A stretch of DNA of 16,593 nt from an uncultured Oscillospiraceae bacterium (GCA_905212515.1 CAJMEU010000052.1:1-16593), one strand, 5' to 3'; shown: positions 1-7,326, counted from the stretch's first letter. Notes: generated by a model not told the origin, from the letters alone. Numbers and translations: made by a program.

Positions 1-2227
1 AGCCGAGTCCATAGCTGGTTTTGATGCGGCCGAACTCCGCGCTGTCGGCAAAGCCCTGGAACACTTCTTCGCGGCTGTGGCCGCCGTTCAGATAGCTTGT
101 CCAGAAGGCCACGCCAGTGGCTTCGCCCTCCCGGTCCATAAACAGGTTGTAAAGGTTTTTCACAAATGCCTCGTCCGAAAGGTTCTTATTGTTCATCTCT
201 TTGCTGAACACAAAGCCATAGGTGCACGTGGTGGCGTCCACCGTGCCGTCCTGCAGCCAGCGTACCCAATCGGCGTGGCCGGCTTTATCCGGGTCGCGGG
301 AGAGCGCCACGCGGTAGCAGCGGGTCACAAACCCCTCCAGCCCTTCCGTGGGCCAGGGGTCGGTGGGCTCCGGCGGCGTGGGCTCGTCTGGGGTTTTGAC
401 GGTCACTGCGCAGGCGGCGGTGTTGCCGTACCAGCTTTTGGCCGTGATGGTCGCCGTGCCGTCGGCGACGGCGGTCACCAAACCGCTGTCGCTGACTGTG
501 GCGACTGCTTCATCCGAAGAACTCCAAAAGATGTACTTGTAAGTGGCGTCGGCAGGCGTCAGGGTGGCTTTCAGCTTGGCCGTATCGCCCGGCGCCAATT
601 CCAATTCGGTTTTGTCCAGGGTGACGGCCGTGTCCGGCACCACCGGGTCGGGTGCCTGTACGGCCTCCCACAGGGCATAAAGCTCCAGATCGCCCGTTAT
701 CGGGGCGGTCAGGTCCCAGGGGGTGCCGTCGGCGGTCTGCCAACCGGCCAGGCGGTAGCCCTCCTTGGTGAACGCCGGCACGTCGGCCGGGGCTGCCGCC
801 TCTCCGGGCACCACCTTTACCGCTACATCGCTCTCGCCTTCGCTTTTGAAAGTGACGGTTACTTTTTTCACCAACACACCGTCAGCGTCGATGCCATAGC
901 CCTGATTTTTGGACATAAAAGCATTGGCGGAAGATGTGGCACCCTCTGCGTAAGAGATTACCTGCTTGCCGTCGTTATCCAGTTGGGTTAAACTCAGCAC
1001 CACCGGCTGCGCGGGGGTAAACGCGCCGGTCACCTCCACCTGGATGTCCGAAAAGTTGTCGTTCCGCAGGAACACATCGCCGTCAATATCGGGCGCGCCG
1101 CTCAGCTCCAGACGCGCGTAGTCGCTGTCGCCGTTCAGGGTGACGGCTGTGCCGCTGCCCGTGCCCGGGGCCTGGTTACCGGAAATGGTGCCGCCCGAAA
1201 TCTTCAGCACCGTGTCCATACCGTAATGATAGCCGAACAGTCCGCCGCCGTTGCCGGCCTCGGTGGTATTGCCGGTGATGGCGCCGCCCGTCATGTTGAA
1301 GGCGGCGTTCTCCACATACACGCCCGCGCCGTTGCCGTTGCAGGTGTTGCCGGTGATTTCGGCTGTGCCGCCGAGGGTGAGGCTTGCGGGGTCAACGCCG
1401 GTCCAGACGCAGACGCCCGCGCCCCAGCCGGCGGTGTTGCCGCGGATGGCGCCGCCGCTTAAAACGGCAGTGCCTATACAAGCCACGCCGCCGCCGCTGG
1501 AAGCGGCGCTGTTGCCCTCGATGGTGCCGCCGGACATATAAAACTGGCCCTTGGTGTCGACCATGACGCCGCCGCCGCAATCGGTGGAGGTATTGTTTTT
1601 GATGGCGCCGCCGGAGAGGTTGAACACGCAGCCGCTGTTCACCTGCACGCCGCCGCCATAGTAGCCGTCGCAGCGGTTGCCGGAAATCTCGCCGCCGGTC
1701 ATCTCCAGGGTGGAGGCCGCCGCCCCCGGCGCGGTGGAGACGGTGATGGCTGATGCCCCGCTGTTGCTGCCGCACACCTTGCTGCCCGCGGCGATGGTCA
1801 ACTTGGCGCAGCCCTGTACCCGTACCAGATTTGTGGCACTGGCGATGCCGCCGCCGTCTACGGTGACATCCGTCACGGTCAGGGCGGTGCCGCTGCCCTG
1901 CACCAGCAGCACAATGCCCGTGTATCCTGAGGCGCGCTGCAGTGTTACGTTGGATAGGGTGGTGACGCCGGAGAGAAACTCGATCTGGCGGTTGGTGTAA
2001 ATGGTACCACCGGATTTTACCAGGGACAGGGCCTTGGCAAAGGTGGCTACCGGACTGCCGGACTCGCCTGTGTTGCTGTCGCTGCAACCGGCGCCGCCGT
2101 AATATACGGCATCCATAGCGCCGCTGGGGGCGAGTACCTGCCCAGCCGAAGGCGCGTCGGCAAAGGCCGGCGCGGCCAGAGTGAACGCCATGCACAAGGC
2201 AAGGCAAAGGGATAAAAGCTTTTTCAT
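1..2227 (-). CDS. secreted beta-helix surface protein with InlB-like, Big_2 and DUF4214 domains (3' end beyond window)
   Basis: The reading frame is open from an ATG at 2227 to the left edge, giving 742 codons with no stop, so the C-terminus is missing. A clear signal peptide spans residues 1-23 (Lys-Lys, hydrophobic core, AFA cleavage site). Residues about 175-345 hold seven short repeats of the type SGGxIxGN, typical of right-handed parallel beta-helix (pectate-lyase/adhesin) folds. Residues about 455-520 look like an InlB B-repeat (Flg_new), with GYRLAGW and ending in LYALWE. Residues about 532-612 match a Big_2 Ig-like domain (LELAPGDTAKL, WSSSDEAVATV). Residues about 632-736 match DUF4214, with two FV..LY/CYR..L-R-type repeats. 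The start is fixed by AAAGGAGG seven bases upstream. It is probably an exported, wall-associated adhesin or glycan-interacting protein; that role is inferred. No anchoring motif can be seen because the end is missing. Confidence 0.88.
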   Translation of the reverse strand, partial: MKKLLSLCLALCMAFTLAAPAFADAPSAGQVLAPSGAMDAVYYGGAGCSDSNTGESGSPVATFAKALSLVKSGGTIYTNRQIEFLSGVTTLSNVTLQRASGYTGIVLLVQGSGTALTVTDVTVDGGGIASATNLVRVQGCAKLTIAAGSKVCGSNSGASAITVSTAPGAAASTLEMTGGEISGNRCDGYYGGGVQVNSGCVFNLSGGAIKNNTSTDCGGGVMVDTKGQFYMSGGTIEGNSAASSGGGVACIGTAVLSGGAIRGNTAGWGAGVCVWTGVDPASLTLGGTAEITGNTCNGNGAGVYVENAAFNMTGGAITGNTTEAGNGGGLFGYHYGMDTVLKISGGTISGNQAPGTGSGTAVTLNGDSDYARLELSGAPDIDGDVFLRNDNFSDIQVEVTGAFTPAQPVVLSLTQLDNDGKQVISYAEGATSSANAFMSKNQGYGIDADGVLVKKVTVTFKSEGESDVAVKVVPGEAAAPADVPAFTKEGYRLAGWQTADGTPWDLTAPITGDLELYALWEAVQAPDPVVPDTAVTLDKTELELAPGDTAKLKATLTPADATYKYIFWSSSDEAVATVSDSGLVTAVADGTATITAKSWYGNTAACAVTVKTPDEPTPPEPTDPWPTEGLEGFVTRCYRVALSRDPDKAGHADWVRWLQDGTVDATTCTYGFVFSKEMNNKNLSDEAFVKNLYNLFMDREGEATGVAFWTSYLNGGHSREEVFQGFADSAEFGRIKTSYGLG

Positions 2228-2286
2228 TGCACATCCTCCTTTTTATTGCCAGCCCTAGGGGCAGGGCCAGTTCCCCACGGCAAAGC

Positions 2287-2314
2287 CCGGGGGGCGGGCA
2301 GACCCCGCCCCCGG
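2287..2314 (-). other. GC-rich stem-loop in the 5' leader of the beta-helix gene
   Basis: Nearly perfect inverted repeat: 12 bases at 2287-2298 against 11-12 bases at 2303/2304-2314, with a loop of about five bases. It is almost all G and C. It lies between the leader terminator (2331-2370) and the ribosome binding site at about 2236-2243. No U-tract follows on either strand, so it is not itself a terminator. It may stabilise the mRNA or belong to an alternative fold of the leader. Confidence 0.5.
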
Positions 2315-2330
2315 CCTTGCGTGAGGCAAC

Positions 2331-2370
2331 AAAAAAGCGCTGTGCCGGAAATTACTTCCCAACACAGCGC
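2331..2370 (-). terminator. intrinsic terminator inside the leader of the beta-helix gene (possible attenuator)
   Basis: On the minus strand GCGCTGTG (2370-2363) pairs with CACAGCGC (2344-2337). GGAA/TTCC pairs inside the stem, and six T follow at 2336-2331. This is a textbook Rho-independent terminator. It lies downstream of the promoter at 2541-2569 and about 105 bases before the ATG of the gene it would control. Full-length transcription therefore requires read-through or antitermination. Confidence 0.72.
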
Positions 2371-2540
2371 CGGAGGGTGCAAAAACAAGCCCCATCCCGC
2401 CTTGCTTACAGGGCGGAAAAAGGGTATAATAGCTTTGCAATCGCAGCATTTTGCTGTTGTTGGAAGGGATCGTCTTCCGACAGGGCGGCGGGGAGTTGGC
2501 GCTTCCCGCTGCCTGTTTGCACTTTTTGTGCCTCGCATTT

Positions 2541-2569
2541 ATCATAGCACGAAGGTGGAAAATGTGCAA
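2541..2569 (-). promoter_or_regulatory. sigma-A-type promoter for the beta-helix surface protein
   Basis: The minus strand reads TTGCAC (2569-2564), a 17-base spacer, then TATGAT (2546-2541). Both boxes are one or two bases from consensus and the spacing is ideal. Transcription would start near 2534, giving a leader of about 300 nt before the ATG at 2227. No obvious reading frame fills the leader. Confidence 0.7.
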
Positions 2570-2603
2570 GAATCAAAAGGGTTTTAGCATCCTGCGCAGA
2601 AAG

Positions 2604-2639
2604 AAACCGGCATTGTGCTTTTACACAATGCCGGTTTTT
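2604..2639 (-). terminator. terminator of the 3460-2747 minus-strand operon (also terminator-like on plus)
   Basis: Perfect 14-base inverted repeat (2604-2617 with 2624-2637) around a six-base loop. On the minus strand the stem is followed by TTTCTTTCT; on the plus strand it ends in TTTTT. It lies about 110 bases past the stop of the 44-aa gene and just upstream of the next minus-strand promoter (2569), so it separates the two transcription units. A second hairpin without a U-tract (2728-2745, CCGGCCC-TTTT-GGGCCGG on minus) follows the stop codon directly. Confidence 0.7.
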
Positions 2640-2746
2640 GTACAGTTTGTACAGCGCGGGCCATGGCCCCACAGATCCCCTTTGCCCCTGTGGGGCGGGA
2701 AACGGTCCGCCAGCCGGCGCGCCGGGCCCGGCCCAAAAGGGCCGGT

Positions 2747-2881
2747 TCAGTCGTCCTCGTCCTCGTCGGAGTAGATCTCGATATACTCCGGCGTGCTGGC
2801 GCGGTCAATGTACAACAGCGCCGCCAGGCCGGCGATGATCACAGCCAGCCAGCCGATGACCTTCAGAATGAATTTCCACAT
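2747..2881 (-). CDS. 44-residue membrane protein with acidic C-terminal tail
   Basis: The ATG at 2881 is preceded by AAAGGAG, nine bases upstream; the frame ends at a TGA at 2749-2747. The product begins MWKFILKVIG, has one hydrophobic helix at about residues 4-25, then a cytosolic- or surface-type tail ending SDEDEDD. It follows the stop of the upstream 187-aa gene by 15 bases, and its ribosome binding site begins within that stop codon, so the two are probably cotranscribed and translationally coupled. A short basic N-terminus followed by the helix predicts the acidic tail on the outside (N-in), although this is only the positive-inside rule. The family is not recognised. It is short enough to be missed by a length-filtered gene caller. 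Confidence 0.72.
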   Translation of the reverse strand: MWKFILKVIGWLAVIIAGLAALLYIDRASTPEYIEIYSDEDEDD

Positions 2882-2896
2882 ATTACAGCACTCCTT

Positions 2897-3460
2897 TCAA
2901 TATGGTACCACCAAAAACGTGCCGAAGGCGTCCGCCGAAGGGCCTTCGCAGCCCGGGCAGGGGAACGCCGCGCCGAAGGCGCGCTCGGCCTCATCGTACA
3001 AAAACACATTGCCCGGCAGCAGGCTGCCCGCCTTGGGCGCCGTGCCGAAGGCCCGGCGGAATACGGCGGCCGGCAGTTCGCCCTCGGCGCCCCAATACTC
3101 TCCCTGCTCGTCTGCACCGGCCACGCGCCGCGGCGCGGGCAGGGCTAGCGTTTCCACTTCCGCATCCGGCGTGCCCCGCCGGCGCAAAGAAAGGTGCGCG
3201 GGGGAATCTTTGCCTACGGAAAGGAAAAAATAGCGGGAGGCGGTATCGTCCGGGGTGACTGCCAGGGCGATGCGTGCCGTGGCCGGCGGCGCGCCGTCGA
3301 ACACGGTGGCACACCAGTGCAGCGTGCCGCGCCGCACGTAACAGCGCATGTAGGCATACACCCGGCCGCGGGCCGGCGCGCCGTAAAAATGGGTGATTTT
3401 CAGCGCCGGCAGCGTCTCGGCCGGCAGGGCCGCGGCGCTGTCCGTGAGCAAAAACGCCAT
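2897..3460 (-). CDS. putative carbohydrate-binding family 9-like (DOMON-type) protein
   Basis: 187 residues from the ATG at 3460, which has AAGGGGGA upstream; stop TGA at 2899-2897. The frame stays open further upstream only as antisense to rnfC, and that part lies beyond the gene's own promoter, so the internal ATG is the right start. Features such as a central HWCATVFDG strand, EYWGAEGELPAAVF, LLPGNVFLY and a closing FGTFLVVPY resemble the CBM9-like/DOMON beta-sandwich proteins seen in clostridia. I assign this by pattern memory only. There is no signal peptide, which is odd for a carbohydrate-binding module and suggests a cytosolic or moonlighting role. It is the first gene of an operon with the 44-aa membrane peptide. 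The existence of the gene is firm; the family is tentative. Confidence 0.62.
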   Translation of the reverse strand: MAFLLTDSAAALPAETLPALKITHFYGAPARGRVYAYMRCYVRRGTLHWCATVFDGAPPATARIALAVTPDDTASRYFFLSVGKDSPAHLSLRRRGTPDAEVETLALPAPRRVAGADEQGEYWGAEGELPAAVFRRAFGTAPKAGSLLPGNVFLYDEAERAFGAAFPCPGCEGPSADAFGTFLVVPY

Positions 3461-3500
3461 CGGCACATCCCCCTTGTTTTTCACATCAAGATTCACAGAT

Positions 3501-3529
3501 AGTATACCACATCGGCGTGCAAAGCGCAA
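3501..3529 (-). promoter_or_regulatory. promoter of the CBM9-like gene operon
   Basis: The minus strand reads TTGCGC (3529-3524), a 17-base spacer and TATACT (3506-3501), about 40 bases before the ATG at 3460. It is divergent from the rnf promoter about 75 bases away, so the two operons share a regulatory interval. Confidence 0.62.
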
Positions 3530-3601
3530 CGAAAAGCGGCGCATGGGCCGGCGCTCCATCCCGGGCGTCTTTGGCCGGGTTTGTGAAAAAAATAATTTTT
3601 G

Positions 3602-3630
3602 TTGTGCACACCCTAATATAATGTTAAAAT
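3602..3630 (+). promoter_or_regulatory. rnf operon promoter
   Basis: TTGTGC (3602-3607), a 17-base spacer and TAAAAT (3625-3630) precede rnfC by about 75 bases in an AT-rich patch. An exact TATAAT also occurs at 3617-3622, but its matching -35 position holds only AATTTT, so it is the weaker option. No convincing Rex operator was found, although NADH-responsive control would be plausible for this operon. Confidence 0.6.
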
Positions 3631-3649
3631 AAACGTTGGCATAAAAGGC

Positions 3650-3672
3650 CCGCGGGCGGCTGTCCGCCGCGG
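3650..3672 (+). other. GC-rich stem-loop in the rnfC 5' untranslated region
   Basis: CCGCGG-G-CGG (3650-3659) pairs with CCGCCGCGG (3664-3672): nine base pairs with one bulged G and a CTGT loop. It is placed between the promoter and the purine-rich ribosome binding region (3679-3696). There is no U-tract, so it is not a terminator; it may protect the 5' end of the long rnf mRNA. Confidence 0.4.
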
Positions 3673-3703
3673 ACAAAAAGAGGAGAAGAGAGAAGGTTTT
3701 TTC

Positions 3704-5017
3704 ATGTTTGCCAAGTTGAAACGCTCCGCCGAGGGCGCGCGCGTGCCGCACCGCAAGGGCACGTCCGATCTGGCAACCGTCAAAATGCCCCTGCCCACCA
3801 AAGTGGTGCTGCCCATGCAGCAGCACATCGGCGCCCCCTGTACCCCCGCTGTGAAAAAAGGCGACAGGGTCTACGTGGGCACCGTGGTGGGCAAGGCCGG
3901 CGGTTTTGTCAGCGCGGATATCCACTCCGGCGTGTCCGGCACCGTGGAGGCCATTGATTCCGTGCACATGCCCAACGGCGCCCACGTGCCGGCGGTGGTG
4001 ATCGTGCCGGACGGCAGCCAAACGCCGGACCCGGCGCTGCAGGCGCCCCAGGTGACCGACGCCAAAAGCCTGGCCGACGCGGCCCGCGCCTGCGGCTTGG
4101 TGGGCCTGGGCGGGGCCGGCTTCCCCACGGCGGTGAAGCTGAGCCCCAAGGACCTTTCCGCCATCGACACGCTGATCATCAACGGCGCCGAGTGCGAACC
4201 CTATATCACCGCCGACAACCGCGAGTTCCTGGAATGCAGCGACACGGTGATGCGCGGCGTGAAGGCCGTGAAGGAGCTTTTGGGCATCAAGAACGTGGTG
4301 TTCGGCATCGAGCGCAATAAGCCCCAGGCCATCGACCTGATGTTCAGTTTGACCAAGGGCGACGCGGGCTATGCGGTGCATCCGCTGGACAGCCGCTACC
4401 CCCAGGGCGCTGAGAAGGTGCTGATCGAGCAGATCACCGGCCGGGAAGTGCCCCGCGGCGGCCTGCCCAGCGACGTGGGCGTCATTGTGATGAACGTGAC
4501 CACCGTGTCCACCCTGGGCAAATATCTGGACACCGGCATGCCCCTGACCACCAAGCGCCTGACCGTGGACGGCGACGCGGTGAACCAGGCGAAAAACGTG
4601 GAAGTGGTCATCGGCACGCCCATCGAGGAAGTGCTGGAATTCTGCGGCGGAGTGAAGGACGATTTCGCCAAGCTGCTGATGGGCGGCCCCATGATGGGCA
4701 CGGCCGTGGCCGATTTGCAAAGCCCGGTGCTCAAACAAAACAACGCCCTGCTGTGCCTGAGTGAAAAGGCCGCGGCGCTGCCCGCCCCCGGCCCCTGCAT
4801 CCGCTGCGGGCGGTGCATCGAGGCCTGTCCCATGGGCCTGTCGCCGGTGGAGATCGCGGGCGCGTTCCAAAAGGGCAACGTGGAGGGGCTGAACGAAATG
4901 ATGGTGGAGTTGTGCATCGGCTGCGGCTGCTGCACCTTCGTCTGTCCGGCCAAGCGCCCGGTGTGCCAGACCATGAACCTGGCGAAAGAGATGCTGCAGA
5001 AAGGGGGCGGCAAGTGA
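3704..5017 (+). CDS. rnfC: Rnf electron transport complex subunit RnfC (NADH/flavin and [4Fe-4S] subunit)
   Basis: 437 residues, the usual size for clostridial RnfC. It is the peripheral cytosolic subunit that passes electrons from the complex to NAD+. The N-terminal domain (about residues 1-110) is the RnfC biotinyl/lipoyl-like region. The Gly-rich GLVGLGGAGFPT (131-142) and LIINGAECEPY (157-167) are the NqrF/Nuo51-type FMN/NADH-binding signatures. Two C-terminal ferredoxin motifs, CIRCGRCIEACP (from Cys365) and CIGCGCCTFVCP (from Cys404), bind two [4Fe-4S] clusters. The start ATG has AGAAGG seven bases upstream. First gene of the operon; its TGA overlaps the rnfD ATG by one base. Confidence 0.97.
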   Translation: MFAKLKRSAEGARVPHRKGTSDLATVKMPLPTKVVLPMQQHIGAPCTPAVKKGDRVYVGTVVGKAGGFVSADIHSGVSGTVEAIDSVHMPNGAHVPAVVIVPDGSQTPDPALQAPQVTDAKSLADAARACGLVGLGGAGFPTAVKLSPKDLSAIDTLIINGAECEPYITADNREFLECSDTVMRGVKAVKELLGIKNVVFGIERNKPQAIDLMFSLTKGDAGYAVHPLDSRYPQGAEKVLIEQITGREVPRGGLPSDVGVIVMNVTTVSTLGKYLDTGMPLTTKRLTVDGDAVNQAKNVEVVIGTPIEEVLEFCGGVKDDFAKLLMGGPMMGTAVADLQSPVLKQNNALLCLSEKAAALPAPGPCIRCGRCIEACPMGLSPVEIAGAFQKGNVEGLNEMMVELCIGCGCCTFVCPAKRPVCQTMNLAKEMLQKGGGK

Positions 5018-5967
5018 TGGAACGGAAAAATCTGCTGGTCCCCTCCTCGCCCCATATCGTGGATGAATCCTCCACCCGGGGGCTGCTGCTGCACGTGGTC
5101 ATCGCCCTGTGCCCCGCGCTGGTGGCCTCGGTGCTGTTGTTCGGCGGCCGGGCGCTGCTGGTGACGGCCGTCACCACCGCCTCCTGCGTGGGCTTTGAGG
5201 CCCTGTGGTGCCTGCTGCGCAAGCAGCCCGTCACCGTGGGCGACTTATCCAGCGTGGTCACCGGCCTGATCCTGGCCTTTAACCTGCCCGCCACCATCCC
5301 CCTGTGGATCGCCATGGTGGGCGCCTTTGTGGCCATCATCATCACCAAAGAGCTGTTCGGCGGCCTGGGCATGAACTTTGCCAACCCCGCCCTGGTGGGG
5401 CGCATCGTGCTGTTTTTGGGCTTTGCCTCCCGCATGACCCATTACCCCTATCCCGCCAAGACGAGCATCGACGCCTTTGCCGGCGCCACCCCGCTGGCGG
5501 CCGGCGTCAGCGGCATGGAAGCCTTGCCCAGCCTGCTGCTGGGCACCCACGGCGGCGTGATGGGCGAGACCTGCGCGGCCGCGCTGATCCTGGGGGGCAT
5601 CTACCTCATCGCCACGCGCACCATCTCGGCGGCCATCCCGCTGACGTACCTGGGCACCGTGGCCGTGATGAGCCTTTTGTGCGGCCAGGACGTGATCCTG
5701 CAGCTTTTCAGCGGCGGTTTGCTGCTGGGCGCCTTCTTCATGGCCACCGATTATGTCACCAGCCCCTTCACCCTGAAGGGCAAGCTGGTCTTCGGCGTGG
5801 GGCTGGGGCTGATCACCTGCGCCATCCGCTTCTGGGGCAACATGGCCGAGGGCGTCAGCTTCTCCATCCTGCTGATGAACCTGCTGGTGCCTTATATCAA
5901 TGATTTGACCCGCCAGAAGCCTCTGGGCGCCCCCAAAAAGAAACAGGGAGGTGCCGCAGCGAAATGA
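5017..5967 (+). CDS. rnfD: Rnf electron transport complex subunit RnfD
   Basis: 316 residues starting at the ATG that overlaps the rnfC stop (TGATG), with AAGGGGG upstream. The same frame is open back to 4813, but that part lies inside rnfC. It is a polytopic membrane protein of the NqrB/RnfD family with many hydrophobic helices. The motif AFAGATPLAAG contains Thr158, the expected site of phosphoester-linked FMN by homology with NqrB and Vibrio RnfD. FMATDYVTSPFT near the C-terminus is also characteristic of the family. RnfD forms part of the ion-translocating core. The last codons overlap rnfG by four bases (ATGA), which implies translational coupling. Confidence 0.96.
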   Translation: MERKNLLVPSSPHIVDESSTRGLLLHVVIALCPALVASVLLFGGRALLVTAVTTASCVGFEALWCLLRKQPVTVGDLSSVVTGLILAFNLPATIPLWIAMVGAFVAIIITKELFGGLGMNFANPALVGRIVLFLGFASRMTHYPYPAKTSIDAFAGATPLAAGVSGMEALPSLLLGTHGGVMGETCAAALILGGIYLIATRTISAAIPLTYLGTVAVMSLLCGQDVILQLFSGGLLLGAFFMATDYVTSPFTLKGKLVFGVGLGLITCAIRFWGNMAEGVSFSILLMNLLVPYINDLTRQKPLGAPKKKQGGAAAK

Positions 5968-6506
5968 AAACAGAGAAAAAAGCATGGAATGAATTTTTAA
6001 AGCCCATCGTGGTGCTGGTGGTCATCTGCCTGGTCACCAGCACGCTGCTGGCCGTGACCAACAGCGTCACCGCGCCCATCATTGCTGAAAAGGCCCAGGG
6101 CGCGGCCGGCGAGGCCCGCCGGGCCCTGCTGCCGGACGCCGACAAGTTCGTGCCGGTGGAGGGCGTGGATATCCCGGGCGTGACCGATGTGTACAAAGCC
6201 GAGAACGGCGCGGGCGTCGTCATCACCGCCGAGGCTTCCGGCTACGGCGGCCCGGTGCCCGTGATGGTGGCGTTCGGCGCCGACGGCAGCATCGCCGCGG
6301 TGAAGTTCCTGGAGAACAGCGAGACGCCGGGCCTGGGCCAGAAGGTGCTGGAGGAGGGCTTTGGCGCCCAGTTCAGCGGCAAGGCCGCCCAGCCCATGAC
6401 CCTGGCGGACATCGACGCCATCTCCGGCGCAACCATCTCTTCCACCGCCGCGGTGAACGCCATCAACAGCGCCATCGCGGCCTACGGCCAGGTAAAGGAG
6501 GGCTGA
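5964..6506 (+). CDS. rnfG: Rnf electron transport complex subunit RnfG (covalent FMN)
   Basis: 180 residues. A single N-terminal membrane helix (about residues 10-32) anchors an extracytoplasmic FMN_bind domain. The motif DAISGATISS contains Thr157, the site where ApbE-type flavin transferases attach FMN in NqrC/RnfG. The upstream part GYGGPVPVMVAFGADGSI and ENSETPGLGQKV is the typical FMN-binding domain. GGGAGG lies about a dozen bases before the ATG, which overlaps the rnfD stop. No apbE gene is present in this window, so the flavin transferase must be encoded elsewhere. Confidence 0.96.
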   Translation: MKTEKKAWNEFLKPIVVLVVICLVTSTLLAVTNSVTAPIIAEKAQGAAGEARRALLPDADKFVPVEGVDIPGVTDVYKAENGAGVVITAEASGYGGPVPVMVAFGADGSIAAVKFLENSETPGLGQKVLEEGFGAQFSGKAAQPMTLADIDAISGATISSTAAVNAINSAIAAYGQVKEG

Positions 6507-6510
6507 AAAC

Positions 6511-7326
6511 ATGAGTGAAAATGTGAAACAGTCCAAACTGAACATCCTGACCAACGGCCTGGTGAAAGAAAACCCCTCGCTGCGTTTGGTGCTGGGCACC
6601 TGCCCCACCCTGGCCGTGACCACCCTGGCCGTGAACGGCGTGGGCATGGGCCTGGCGGCCACCTTTGTGCTCATCTGTTCCAACATCGTCATCTCGGCGC
6701 TGCGCAAAGTCATCCCCGACAAGGTGCGCCTGCCGGCGTTCATCACCATCATCGCCACCTTCGTCACCATTTTACAGATGCTGGTAAAGGCCTTCCTGCC
6801 CAGCCTGGACACGGCCCTGGGCATCTATCTGCCCCTCATCGTGGTGAACTGCATCATCCTGGGCCGGGCCGAGATGTTCGCCTCCAAGCACGGCGTGTTC
6901 GAAAGCGCCCTGGATGGCCTGGGCATGGGCCTGGGCTTCACCCTGACGCTGGTGCTGATGGGCACGGTGCGCGAGCTGCTGGGCGCGGGCAGCGTCTTCG
7001 GCATCCATGTGATGCCCGCCAATGTGGACCCCATGACCGTGTTCATCACCCCGCCGGGCGGCTTTTTCGTGTTCGGCTGCCTGATGGCACTGGTGATCTG
7101 GATCGAGCTGAAAACCGGCAACCGTGTGAAGCGCAGCATCGGCTGCGAGGGCTGCCCCTCGGCCGGCAGCTGCGCCGGCGGCTGCGAGGCGGTGGAAGCC
7201 GCTGAAAAAACCGCTTCGGCCGCGCCCGCCCCCGCCAGGGCGGACGCCACGGTGGAAAAGGCCAAAGCGGAAAAAGACAGCGCGGAGAAAGACAGCGCGG
7301 AGAAAGGGGGCGAGGTGAATGGCTAA
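6511..7326 (+). CDS. rnfE: Rnf electron transport complex subunit RnfE with Cys-rich charged C-terminal extension
   Basis: 271 residues. Residues about 1-207 are a standard RnfE/NqrD membrane core. LGTCPTLAVT (Cys31) and VNCIILGRAE (Cys114) supply the two Cys that, with RnfA, hold the intramembrane [2Fe-2S] cluster by homology with NqrD/E. After the last helix comes an atypical tail of about 64 residues: Cys at 212, 215, 221 and 225 (CxxC-x5-CxxxC), then an Ala/Lys/Glu-rich stretch ending in two exact DSAEK repeats. The NqrD/RnfE core alone is about 200 residues, so the tail is an extension. It starts five bases after rnfG, and its end overlaps the rnfA start by eight bases. Confidence 0.95.
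   Translation: MSENVKQSKLNILTNGLVKENPSLRLVLGTCPTLAVTTLAVNGVGMGLAATFVLICSNIVISALRKVIPDKVRLPAFITIIATFVTILQMLVKAFLPSLDTALGIYLPLIVVNCIILGRAEMFASKHGVFESALDGLGMGLGFTLTLVLMGTVRELLGAGSVFGIHVMPANVDPMTVFITPPGGFFVFGCLMALVIWIELKTGNRVKRSIGCEGCPSAGSCAGGCEAVEAAEKTASAAPAPARADATVEKAKAEKDSAEKDSAEKGGEVNG
7276..7305 (+). repeat. two exact 15-bp tandem repeats at the 3' end of rnfE
   Basis: GACAGCGCGGAGAAA occurs twice back to back (7276-7290, 7291-7305), in frame, coding DSAEK-DSAEK. The preceding codons (GCGGAAAAA) are a partial third copy. The unit is a whole number of codons, so slippage would change tail length without disrupting rnfE. The repeat lies directly before the rnfA ribosome binding region. Confidence 0.9.

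Noticed and set aside
77..991. 304-codon plus-strand frame across the left edge
   Set aside because: It is the complement of the beta-helix/DUF4214 gene, which has a signal peptide, ribosome binding site and recognisable domains. The plus frame has none of these.
2430..2534. Possible cyclic-di-GMP-I riboswitch in the surface-protein leader (GCAAAC and GCAAAGCTA present)
   Set aside because: The two motifs are about 90 nt apart, against roughly 20-25 in the class, and the GNRA tetraloop/receptor stems are not visible. The leader is left as an unclassified structure.
3601..3640. Rex (NADH-sensing) operator in the rnf promoter
   Set aside because: ATGTTAAAATAAACG resembles only half of the TTGTTAA-N4-TTAACAA consensus, so it is not enough to call.
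3461..4870. Long minus-strand open frame antisense to rnfC that continues into the 187-aa gene
   Set aside because: It runs opposite the firmly identified rnfC, is rich in His/Gln/Ala/Gly as expected for a GC-rich antisense frame, and crosses the promoter at 3501-3529. Only the part from the ATG at 3460 is real.
5304..5903. 199-codon plus-strand frame inside rnfD and similar long frames inside other rnf genes and rlmI
   Set aside because: They are Arg/His/Gly-rich out-of-frame shadows of well-identified genes, without ribosome binding sites or domains.
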